The notes under the pieces: model-generated
Database searches by the model: none
What the model saw: the letters and a program-made list of their open reading frames with translations, nothing else
What the model was told of the DNA's origin: nothing
NCBI RefSeq assembly: GCF_002002735.1
Contig: NZ_MUNY01000078.1
Span: forward strand, 124,001 to 188,000
DNA from: Algoriphagus sp. A40
Lineage (GTDB): Bacteria; Bacteroidota; Bacteroidia; Cytophagales; Cyclobacteriaceae
DNA: 64,000 nt
Direction: 5' to 3'
Made by a program: the position numbers and the translations under genes
Shown: one piece after another, positions 23,830 to 31,421 of the stretch
Layout: every line of letters begins with the position of its first letter
How positions within the stretch are numbered: the stretch's first letter is position 1

Positions 23830-25125
23830 ATGAATTTCAGAGAAGACTTTTTACAGCTGGTCTGGAAGTATCAGTACTTCGACCGGAAAAATCTAAAGAC
23901 CATTGACGGTCAATCCGTCCAAATCTTGAATGTCGGCTTTCACAACCAAAGCGAAGGTCCGGACTTTCGGGATGCTACAGTTGTACTCGACGGGGTGACA
24001 CTCTACGGGCATGTGGAAGTCCACCGTTTGGCCTCAGAGTGGAAGCAACATGCACACGGAGGTGATCCGGCTTATAATTCGGTGATTCTTCATGTGGTTT
24101 GGGAAAATGACCGGGAAGTCTTGCGAAATGACGGAACCCAGCTTCCTACCATCGAACTCAAAGGCAAGATTTTTCTTGAAATCTGGAGAAACTACGAGCA
24201 GCTGCTCGACTTCAAATCCGATCTTCCCTGTTCCCACGCCTTACAGACCGTTCCTGAAATTATCCGCTTTTCTGCCCTGGAAAAATCATTGGTGGAGAGA
24301 CTCCAAGAGAAATCTGACCTGATTCTTGAGATTTTGGACAAAACCAAAGGAGACTGGGAAGAGACAGCCTATCGTTGGCTTTTCACCTGTTTTGGATTCA
24401 AAATTAACAGTCGGCCAATGGGAGAATTGGCAGCCTTGGTTCCTTACAAAACCCTCCAAAAACACCGGACTCAGGTTTCTGCCTTGGAAGCGATGCTGCT
24501 TGGTCAGGCAGGGCTTTTGCCTGAAAAATCCGACGAGCCTTACGTCCAGCACCTGATTGCTGAGCATGATTTTTATCAGAAAAAGTTAGGCTGGAATTCG
24601 GCTCTGATGAGACAACACTGGACTTTTATGGGAGCTCGTCCGACCAATTTTCCAACGATCCGGATCGCTCAATTGGCTGCAATTCTTTCCAAAGCACCCA
24701 ATCTGCTTCAGGCTGTGATGGAAGAAAGAAAGGAGTTTTCGGCATTCAAAAAACTGCTTCAAATACCTCCCTCGGATTATTGGAAGTATCATTATTCTTT
24801 TGGCAAGCCGACTGAAAAAGTTGCTTCAAAGGGTATTTCAGGCAGCACTTTGGAACTTTTGATTATCAATTTTGTGATCCCTTTGTGGTTTGCTTATGGT
24901 CGATATTTTGAGCAGTCGGACTGGCAAGAGCGTTGTTTTGACTTGATGCAGTCCATTCCAGCAGAGAATAATTTCATCATTCGTAAGTATGGAGAGAAGG
25001 GCTGGAAAGCTGAAAATTCTTTTGATTCACAGGGAATGATTGGACTTTTTAGGAGCTTTTGCCAGCCTCAGAAATGCCTGAATTGTAAAATCGGCCAAAG
25101 TCTGCTCAAAGGTCAATCCAAATGA
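23830..25125 (+). CDS. DUF2851 family protein
   Basis: A 431-residue soluble protein of a family widespread in Bacteroidota. The N-terminal half has VGFHNQSEGPDFRDATVVLD and GHVEVHRLASEWKQHAHGGD, with conserved Asp, Glu, His and Lys that recall the core of PD-(D/E)XK-like nucleases; that link is an inference from the motif pattern. A cysteine cluster CQPQKCLNCKIG near the C-terminus suggests a metal site. The biological role is unknown. Its stop overlaps an ATG at 25122, but the next gene probably starts at 25182. Confidence 0.87.
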   Translation: MNFREDFLQLVWKYQYFDRKNLKTIDGQSVQILNVGFHNQSEGPDFRDATVVLDGVTLYGHVEVHRLASEWKQHAHGGDPAYNSVILHVVWENDREVLRNDGTQLPTIELKGKIFLEIWRNYEQLLDFKSDLPCSHALQTVPEIIRFSALEKSLVERLQEKSDLILEILDKTKGDWEETAYRWLFTCFGFKINSRPMGELAALVPYKTLQKHRTQVSALEAMLLGQAGLLPEKSDEPYVQHLIAEHDFYQKKLGWNSALMRQHWTFMGARPTNFPTIRIAQLAAILSKAPNLLQAVMEERKEFSAFKKLLQIPPSDYWKYHYSFGKPTEKVASKGISGSTLELLIINFVIPLWFAYGRYFEQSDWQERCFDLMQSIPAENNFIIRKYGEKGWKAENSFDSQGMIGLFRSFCQPQKCLNCKIGQSLLKGQSK

Positions 25126-25128
25126 AAC

Positions 25129-25160
25129 TTTGCGCAAGCGAGTCATTTCCTGTATTTTTG
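25129..25160 (+). promoter_or_regulatory. Bacteroidota-type promoter TTTG-N20-TATTTTTG
   Basis: TTTG at 25129-25132 and TATTTTTG at 25153-25160, spacing 20 bp, lie just after the DUF2851 stop. This argues that the next gene is translated from the ATG at 25182 and not from the ATG overlapping the DUF2851 stop. Confidence 0.78.
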
Positions 25161-25181
25161 CAGGCCAAAACCAACGAATTC

Positions 25182-25817
25182 ATGGACAAACCGGTGATTA
25201 TTCTGGGAGCAAAAGGTATTGCTCATCCCGCGCTTGAGATTTTCAACAGTAACCAGGTCATCGTATATGGCTTTTTGGATGAGGACCAGAGCCTTTACGG
25301 CACTGAAATTAACAATATCCCCGTTTTGGGAAATCCTGAAGACGAAGGATTTCTGAAGTTGATCGGAAAGAAAACCGAAGCTTTTGTGGCTGTGGATGAC
25401 GTCAAACATCGCAAGTATTTAGTGGAAATGTTGATTGAAGTCCGCAAGGTTCAGCCAGTAAACGCAATTCATGATAGAGCTTATATTTCCACTGATGCCA
25501 GCTTGGGTCATGGTAACTTCATCAATGCCAATGTCACTATAGGTGCCGGAACTAAAGTGGGAAGCCACTGCATCTTCCATACCGGTGCGATCATTGATCA
25601 CAAAGCTGTGATCGGTGACTTCGTCCAGATCGGTGCCGGATCTATTGTTAATGCGGAAGTGACCATCGAGGAGGGAGCCTTTATCGGTTCAGGAGTTACG
25701 ATCGTGGCTGGGGTTACCGTTGGCAAAGGAGCCAGAGTCGGAGCGGGATCTGTTGTGATTGCTTCCGTTGGTAAAAATGAAACGGTCTTCGGTAACCCGG
25801 CGGCGAAGATAAAGTAA
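25182..25817 (+). CDS. NeuD/PglD-like sugar O-acyltransferase
   Basis: A 211-residue protein: a short N-terminal nucleotide-sugar-binding subdomain (MDKPVIILGAKGIAHPALEI) is followed by a left-handed beta-helix of hexapeptide repeats (ASLGHGNFINANVTIGAGTK through VTVGKGARVGAGSVV) and the ending ETVFGNPAAKI. The His in HCIFHTGAIIDHKAVIGD fits the catalytic site of the family. Members acetylate amino sugars or sialic-acid-like sugars with acetyl-CoA. No sialic acid genes are nearby. The start is supported by the promoter at 25129-25160; an alternative ATG at 25122 would add 20 residues. Confidence 0.87.
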   Translation: MDKPVIILGAKGIAHPALEIFNSNQVIVYGFLDEDQSLYGTEINNIPVLGNPEDEGFLKLIGKKTEAFVAVDDVKHRKYLVEMLIEVRKVQPVNAIHDRAYISTDASLGHGNFINANVTIGAGTKVGSHCIFHTGAIIDHKAVIGDFVQIGAGSIVNAEVTIEEGAFIGSGVTIVAGVTVGKGARVGAGSVVIASVGKNETVFGNPAAKIK

Positions 25818-25904
25818 GTACTATTAAATATTTAGGATTTTAGATTTACGAATTACGAGGGTAATCCTAATTTTAAAGCATTTGCTCGGGTAATTTTGAA
25901 ATCA

Positions 25905-26010
25905 ATAAATATTGAATATTGAATATAGAATTAGGAATGTCGAACACCGAATACTGAATATCAAATGATGATGTAAAGCATCGTAAATCCGAAATCGAAA
26001 ATCAAAATGT
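25905..26010. repeat. Degenerate GAAT/GAATATT repeat tract
   Basis: The 226-bp gap before trhO contains strings of related words: ATATTGAATATTGAATATAG, GTCGAACACCGAATACTGAA, and TCCGAAATCGAAAATC. It is a low-complexity tandem array typical of repeat-bearing intergenic regions in this group, with no coding frame. Confidence 0.65.
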
Positions 26011-26043
26011 CCCCAAACACCCTGCCGAAACAGGGCTCCAGTT

Positions 26044-27048
26044 ATGGAAAACACACAAAACAAACCCTACAGCATCCTACTGTATTATTGCTACGCAAAA
26101 ATCGAAAATCCCGAGGAGTATCGGGAAGAACATCATCTGTTCTGCGTCGAAAACAACATCCGAGGCCGAATCATTATCTCTGACGAGGGGCTGAACGGAA
26201 CTGTTTCCGGATTGATTGACGACTGCGAAAAATATATGGCCTACATCCATGCTGATCCGAGATTTTCCAAAACAGAATTCAAAATCGATTACTTCGACAA
26301 GCATGCATTTGCCAAAATCCATGTCCGTTATAAGCCGGAAATTGTGCATTCTGCCCTTCGCCACCTGGATCCAAATGTGAAAACCGGGAAGCACCTGGCT
26401 CCTGAGGAATTCAAAGCCCTAAAAGATCAAGAAGATGTGGTGATTCTTGACGTGCGCTCCAATTACGAACATGAGCTTGGTCGATTCAAAAATGCCATTA
26501 CTCTCGATATCGACAACTTCCGGGATTTTCCTGAAAAAGTAAAGGAGCTGGAGCATCTGAAAAACAAGAAAGTGCTGACTTATTGCACCGGTGGAATCAA
26601 GTGCGAAAAAGCTTCTGCTTTCCTCTTGGAGCAAGGTTTTGAAGATGTGTATCAACTTCACGGCGGCATCATCAAATACGGCATGGAAGCCGGAGGGGAA
26701 GATTTTGAGGGGAAATGCTACGTCTTTGACAATCGAATCGCAGTTGATGTCAACAAAGTCAACCCCACCGTCATCTCTACTTGTTATGTCTGCGGGACTA
26801 ACTCCGACCGTATGGTGAACTGCGCAAATCCTACTTGTAACGAGCACCTGCCAATTTGCGAAAAATGTGGCTGGGAATTGGAGGGAACTTGCTCGGTTGA
26901 GTGTAAGGAAAACCCGGAAAGGCGCGAATATGACGGAACTGGCTATTACCAAAAAAACACCAACGGGTACAATCCATACAAAGGTCTTCACCGAATGCCC
27001 AGTAAAGAACTGATCCAAAAGCTCCATGGAGAACCGGCAAATTCCTGA
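26044..27048 (+). CDS. trhO: tRNA uridine-34 hydroxylase TrhO (rhodanese-like)
   Basis: TrhO (YceA) adds the hydroxyl at C5 of U34 in some tRNAs using oxygen. The 334-residue protein has the N-terminal family domain with DEGLNGTVSG (about 47-56), a rhodanese domain with VVILDVRSNYEHELG and the active-site loop TYCTGGIKCEKAS (about 179-191), and a C-terminal zinc-type cluster CYVCGTNSDRMVNC plus CEKCGWELEGTCSVEC. All the conserved cysteines are present. The end overlaps the next gene by 23 nt, so the two are likely cotranscribed. Confidence 0.93.
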   Translation: MENTQNKPYSILLYYCYAKIENPEEYREEHHLFCVENNIRGRIIISDEGLNGTVSGLIDDCEKYMAYIHADPRFSKTEFKIDYFDKHAFAKIHVRYKPEIVHSALRHLDPNVKTGKHLAPEEFKALKDQEDVVILDVRSNYEHELGRFKNAITLDIDNFRDFPEKVKELEHLKNKKVLTYCTGGIKCEKASAFLLEQGFEDVYQLHGGIIKYGMEAGGEDFEGKCYVFDNRIAVDVNKVNPTVISTCYVCGTNSDRMVNCANPTCNEHLPICEKCGWELEGTCSVECKENPERREYDGTGYYQKNTNGYNPYKGLHRMPSKELIQKLHGEPANS

Positions 27049-27907
27049 GTCCGAACTGATTCTCAACCGTGATGGAAGTATCTATCACTTACATTTGAAG
27101 CCAGAAAATCTGGCTTCACTTATTTTTACTGTCGGTGATCCGGATCGGGTAGGGCTGGTTTCTGAGCATTTTGACCGGATAGATTTCAAGATCAAAAAGC
27201 GGGAGTTTGTCACTCACACGGGCTGGCTCAATGGCAAAAAAGTCACCGCCATGAGTACCGGTATGGGCACAAGCAATATCGAAATACTTCTGACCGAGTT
27301 GGATGCCTTGGTCAATGTGGACTTGAAGACCCGTACGGTCAAACCGGAAAAAACCAGCCTAAATATCATCCGGCTTGGCACTTCCGGCAGTATGCAGGAA
27401 GACATTCCTGTGGGCACTTTGTTGGCATCGGAGATCGGGATAGGCTTGGATTCCCTGATGCAGTTTTATCCTCATCCTACAGGAGATCAATCCATAGCCT
27501 TGGCGATACAGAAGGAGTTGGGGCTTTCCTTTACCCCCTATCAGGCAATGGCCGATCCTGAGCTTCTTTCCTACCTTGACAATCAATATATCAGAGGTGT
27601 CACATTGACCTGTCCGGGATTTTATGCCCCTCAAGGAAGGGAAGTAAGGCTAAAGCCGAGGTTTGATTCGATGATCGAGCGACTTGCGGCGATGTCGGTT
27701 GGCGGTGTCCGACTGACAAATTTTGAAATGGAAACTGCCGGATATTATGCATTGGCAGAACTGAAGGGTCATCGTACCCTCAGTCTCAATGCCATCGTTG
27801 CCAACCGACCTTTGAAAGTATTTGATCCCAGCGCGGAAGAGACTGTAAAAAAAATGATTCGTTCAGCCTTGGATATTTTCACAAAATTCTGTCCTGATAT
27901 TTCCTGA
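27026..27907 (+). CDS. Nucleoside phosphorylase (uridine phosphorylase-like)
   Basis: A 293-residue PNP/UDP-family enzyme that splits nucleosides with phosphate. It has the phosphate-binding IFTVGDPDRVGLVSEHFD (about 33-50), MSTGMGTSNIEILLTEL, the RLGTSGSMQEDIPVGTLL strand, and TNFEMETAGYYALAELKG, whose EMET glutamate binds ribose. The closest functional type by motif pattern is uridine phosphorylase, but base specificity is uncertain. It overlaps trhO by 23 nt. Confidence 0.9.
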   Translation: MENRQIPESELILNRDGSIYHLHLKPENLASLIFTVGDPDRVGLVSEHFDRIDFKIKKREFVTHTGWLNGKKVTAMSTGMGTSNIEILLTELDALVNVDLKTRTVKPEKTSLNIIRLGTSGSMQEDIPVGTLLASEIGIGLDSLMQFYPHPTGDQSIALAIQKELGLSFTPYQAMADPELLSYLDNQYIRGVTLTCPGFYAPQGREVRLKPRFDSMIERLAAMSVGGVRLTNFEMETAGYYALAELKGHRTLSLNAIVANRPLKVFDPSAEETVKKMIRSALDIFTKFCPDIS

Positions 27908-28035
27908 TTTCTCGCCTTATCGGCATTGGCTTTTGATTCAATCAAGACCGATGAAACCTATTTTCGATCCGCTTATCAAGCCAAAATACTTCAGAAATTG
28001 ATTTTTTACCCTTGAAAATTTATGTGTCTTATAAA

Positions 28036-28064
28036 TTAAACCTCAACCCATTTTTCAGGTTTAA
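28036..28064. promoter_or_regulatory. Palindrome upstream of the TonB-dependent receptor
   Basis: TTAAACCT (28036-28043) and AGGTTTAA (28057-28064) form a perfect 8-bp inverted repeat with a 13-nt spacer, 86 nt before the receptor start. It may be an operator or an mRNA hairpin. Confidence 0.4.
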
Positions 28065-28149
28065 CAAGTAGGAGTTTCCGATAAATAATTGATTGTTAAT
28101 GCCTTTCATTTTATTTGAAAGAGCCCGGAATTGGATTTTCAACTACAAC

Positions 28150-30591
28150 ATGAACTACTGCCGACAATTTTCATTGCTATTGTTTTTTTTAGGCCTTGTG
28201 CATTTCTCCCAGGCTCAGGGAATCAGTTTGAAGGGAAAAATTGCTGATGGAAGCAATGAGCAACCTTTGGAATTTGCAAATATTGCTTTACTCAATCCTG
28301 TGGACTCCACCCTTGTCACTGGGGGAATGAGTGACCTGGATGGAACATTTTCTTTTGTTGGGAAACCAGGTGATTATCTGTTTAGAGTTGGATTCATCGG
28401 GTATAGGGATTTTTTTGAAAAAATCAGATTGGGTGATCGTCCAACTTTGAATTTTGGAACCATCAAACTGGAACCGGAATCCCAAAATCTGGACGAAATA
28501 GTTGTAGAAGGTGTGACTTCTATGTTCGAGTCTGATATCGATAAAAGAACCTATAATGTAGAAAACAGCATTGTTGCCGAAGGTGCCACCGCAGCTGAAT
28601 TATTGGCGACTTTGCCTTCCATTCAGGTCGATGACGAAGGCGGAATCAGCATGCGGGGCAGCGGGAATATCCTGATTTATATTAATGGCCGCCCATCCAA
28701 CCTGTCAGGAGATGATGTGGAAAGCATTCTTTCGCAGTTTCCGGCCAGCAGCATCAAAGAAGTTGAGCTGATCACCAATCCCTCCTCTCGATACGATGCA
28801 GCAGGAGTTGGAGGGATTATAAACATCATTTTGAAAAAAAATACAGCAACAGGATTCAATGGCCAGCTCAATGCTTCGATCGGAACCCGTGAAAAATATC
28901 AGGCAGGAGTAAACCTGAATTACGGGAGGGAAAAGGCGAATTACTTTTTCTCCTACAACTGGCAGGATCGCCGGGAAATCGAATCCGGTAGCGGAACACG
29001 GACTACCTCTCTGGAGGGATTTTCTCCCGTTTTGGACCAGGATCAAGATGGATTGGAACTTGAAAAAACCCACTTGGTGCGTGGAGGTGTTGATTTCACT
29101 TTAAATCCGGGTAAAACGCTGGGCTTCTATTTTCAGGGAAATTTTGATGATGAGAGTGAGTTGGCTGATATCAATCAGCGAAATATCAGTTCAAGCGGAA
29201 CACTGGATTCCACATTTTTCCGAAGGAATGAAGAATACAGCGTTTCATCCAATTACGAGGGTGGACTGACATACAATTGGGAGATTGATTCCCTGGGACA
29301 AAAGCTTTTCACTTCCTTTACTTATTCCAAAGACGAGCGAAGTCAGGATGAGTTTTATGAGCAGCAGTTTTACTACGGAGACGGGGAGGAGGATCCTTCA
29401 AAAAGAATAGTTCAGACCAATAATCGCCCTCGAACCAGCGGACTTTATGTGACACAGTTGGATTATGAAAAACCTGTTGGAAAAAGCGGTACTATAGAAA
29501 CTGGACTTAAAGGGACTTTTGGCAACTGGAATTCGGGGCAGGTTTTTGCTCAGGGAGACCTTTCGACAGATTTTGAGCCGGTGGAGGTAGATAGCCTGAC
29601 AGAAAGCTATGACTACACAGAGAATGTCTATGCGGCTTATCTTATTTTCAAAAACAAAAAAAATAAACTTGGTTATCAGCTAGGACTGAGAGCTGAATAC
29701 ACCGAAACCTTGGGTGTAACAGAAAAGCGCAACCAGGAAATTCCCAATAATTACTTCGATATTTTTCCAAGTGCCTATCTGACCTATAGCCTGGGAGAGG
29801 AAAACGAATTAAGTGTGAATTATTCGAGAAGAATTTCCAGGCCGGGCATTTGGGGACTGGCACCGATATACCAAGTCAATGACCAATACAATGTGAGCAT
29901 TGGTAATCCGTATTTGCAGCCGGAATACACCGACAGCTATGAGTTTGGGTATATGAAAGGCTGGGAGCGTTACCTACTCAATGCGACGGTTTACCATCGG
30001 TATTCCACCGATGTGGAGACACGAATCACTTATCTGACCGAAAACAACGTGGCCGTCCAAACCCGGGAGAATGCGGACACTCGGTCCAGCTCCGGTTTTG
30101 AGTTGATCAATCAGTTTCAGGTTTCCAAAAATATGGATGCAACCCTGACCGGGAATTTCTTTTACTCCAAAGTCAACGGGGAAAACATCGAAGAAGGATT
30201 CAGCAATGAAAATTTCAGCTGGACAATCTCTCTTTTGAGCAATGTTATCATCCCAAAATGGTTTAGCATGCAGTTACAGGGCAATTACCGCGGCCCGATT
30301 GTGCAGCCACAAGGCCAGATCGAGCCCCAATGGAGCATCAATCTCGGAGCGAAACGCGAGGTGCTTTCCGGCAAAGGGACAGTCAGTCTCAATGTCACAG
30401 ATATTTTCAATACGAGGAATTTCAGGATCACAACTCAGGATCCGAGATTTACCCAGACCCGTACATTCCAGAGAGAAACCAGAATCGGGACACTTTCATT
30501 CACTTATCGTTTCGGTGGTTTCAAGGAAAATAGAGAGGACCGCGATAGCAGAAGGGAAGGCGGAGACGATTTCGGAGGAGTTGATTTTTAG
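28150..30591 (+). CDS. TonB-dependent receptor with carboxypeptidase-like N-domain
   Basis: An 813-residue outer-membrane protein. Signal peptide MNYCRQFSLLLFFLGLVHFS with AQ cleavage; then a carboxypeptidase-regulatory-like beta-sandwich (GKIADGSNEQPLEFANIALL to GFIGYRDFF); then a plug domain (STLPSIQVDDEGGISMRGSG-like region with INGRP and NPSSRYDAAGVGGIINIILK); then a 22-strand-type barrel ending in LSFTYRFGG. The tail REDRDSRREGGDDFGGVDF is charged and unusual for a barrel C-terminus, though common in this receptor subtype. No SusD partner or TonB gene is adjacent. The ATG at 28150 is chosen at the signal peptide; a start at 28093 would add 19 polar residues. Confidence 0.92.
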   Translation: MNYCRQFSLLLFFLGLVHFSQAQGISLKGKIADGSNEQPLEFANIALLNPVDSTLVTGGMSDLDGTFSFVGKPGDYLFRVGFIGYRDFFEKIRLGDRPTLNFGTIKLEPESQNLDEIVVEGVTSMFESDIDKRTYNVENSIVAEGATAAELLATLPSIQVDDEGGISMRGSGNILIYINGRPSNLSGDDVESILSQFPASSIKEVELITNPSSRYDAAGVGGIINIILKKNTATGFNGQLNASIGTREKYQAGVNLNYGREKANYFFSYNWQDRREIESGSGTRTTSLEGFSPVLDQDQDGLELEKTHLVRGGVDFTLNPGKTLGFYFQGNFDDESELADINQRNISSSGTLDSTFFRRNEEYSVSSNYEGGLTYNWEIDSLGQKLFTSFTYSKDERSQDEFYEQQFYYGDGEEDPSKRIVQTNNRPRTSGLYVTQLDYEKPVGKSGTIETGLKGTFGNWNSGQVFAQGDLSTDFEPVEVDSLTESYDYTENVYAAYLIFKNKKNKLGYQLGLRAEYTETLGVTEKRNQEIPNNYFDIFPSAYLTYSLGEENELSVNYSRRISRPGIWGLAPIYQVNDQYNVSIGNPYLQPEYTDSYEFGYMKGWERYLLNATVYHRYSTDVETRITYLTENNVAVQTRENADTRSSSGFELINQFQVSKNMDATLTGNFFYSKVNGENIEEGFSNENFSWTISLLSNVIIPKWFSMQLQGNYRGPIVQPQGQIEPQWSINLGAKREVLSGKGTVSLNVTDIFNTRNFRITTQDPRFTQTRTFQRETRIGTLSFTYRFGGFKENREDRDSRREGGDDFGGVDF

Positions 30592-30633
30592 AAGAAAAAC
30601 TGGGCAATTGGCTGACCTTTTTTACATTTAAGC

Positions 30634-31350
30634 ATGAGCCTGTTGACCGAACAAATCATCGAATCCCTGCGTGATAAAGCTATTCCTGAGAAAGCTGCCT
30701 TTTTACCTAAATTCTTCAAAGCATTCCCCGGTGGTTATGGAGAAGGAGATCAGTTTTTAGGTGTGACGGTGCCGGAGCAAAGAAAGATTGCCAAGGCCTG
30801 CTTCCGGGATATTTCATTGGACGAAGTTTCGGAATTACTTCAAAATCCCTTTCATGAAGTTCGGCTTACGGCTTTGATGATACTGGTTTATCTCTATAAA
30901 CAGCTAAAATCAGAAGCTGATCACCATGAGCTCGTTGAGTTCTATCTCCATCATCTGGACTGGGTCAACAACTGGGATTTGGTGGATACATCCAGCCATG
31001 CGATCTTGGGTCATTATTATTGGAAAAAGGACAAAAGTCTGTTTTACCACCTGGCTGGTTCGCACGATCTCTGGCGGCAGCGGGTCGCCATGATCAGCAG
31101 CTATTTTTGGATCAAAAAGGGAGACTTTGCCGATGCCCTTGCTTTGGCGGAAATCCTGAAAAACCATCCTCACGACCTGATGCATAAGGCTGTCGGTTGG
31201 ATGCTTCGGGAAATTGGAAATCGGGATTTTGACACAGAATTTCAATTCCTAAAAACCCACTATCAGACGATGCCCCGAACTGCTTTGCGCTATGCGATTG
31301 AGAAGTTTCCGGAGGAGTTACGTCAGGATTTTTTGAAGGGGAAAATTTGA
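30634..31350 (+). CDS. AlkD-like DNA alkylation repair protein
   Basis: A 238-residue all-helical HEAT-repeat protein of the AlkD family, which excises N3- and N7-alkyl purines. Typical segments are GDQFLGVTVPEQRKIAK, NPFHEVRLTALMILV, VNNWDLVDTSSHAILGHY with the conserved Trp and Asp of the catalytic pocket, and LWRQRVAMISSYFWIKKGD. The start at 30634 fits the family (MSLLTEQIIESLRDKA). It is convergent with the ABC-F gene across a long inverted repeat. Activity is inferred from family. Confidence 0.88.
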   Translation: MSLLTEQIIESLRDKAIPEKAAFLPKFFKAFPGGYGEGDQFLGVTVPEQRKIAKACFRDISLDEVSELLQNPFHEVRLTALMILVYLYKQLKSEADHHELVEFYLHHLDWVNNWDLVDTSSHAILGHYYWKKDKSLFYHLAGSHDLWRQRVAMISSYFWIKKGDFADALALAEILKNHPHDLMHKAVGWMLREIGNRDFDTEFQFLKTHYQTMPRTALRYAIEKFPEELRQDFLKGKI

Positions 31351-31355
31351 ATTTT

Positions 31356-31413
31356 GCCACGAAGGCGCGAAGGCACAAAGTAAAATTTATTTGCGCCTTA
31401 GTGTCTTAGTGGC
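31356..31413. repeat. Inverted repeat GCCACGAAGGCG... between convergent genes
   Basis: Arms 31356-31379 and 31390-31413 (24 nt each, 19 of 24 positions complementary) with a 10-nt AT-rich loop. The words CACGAAGG and GTGTCTTAGTGGC recur widely in bacterial genomes as an intergenic hairpin repeat, an impression I cannot check here. It may terminate transcription from both sides. Confidence 0.7.
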
Positions 31414-31421
31414 TAATCTTT

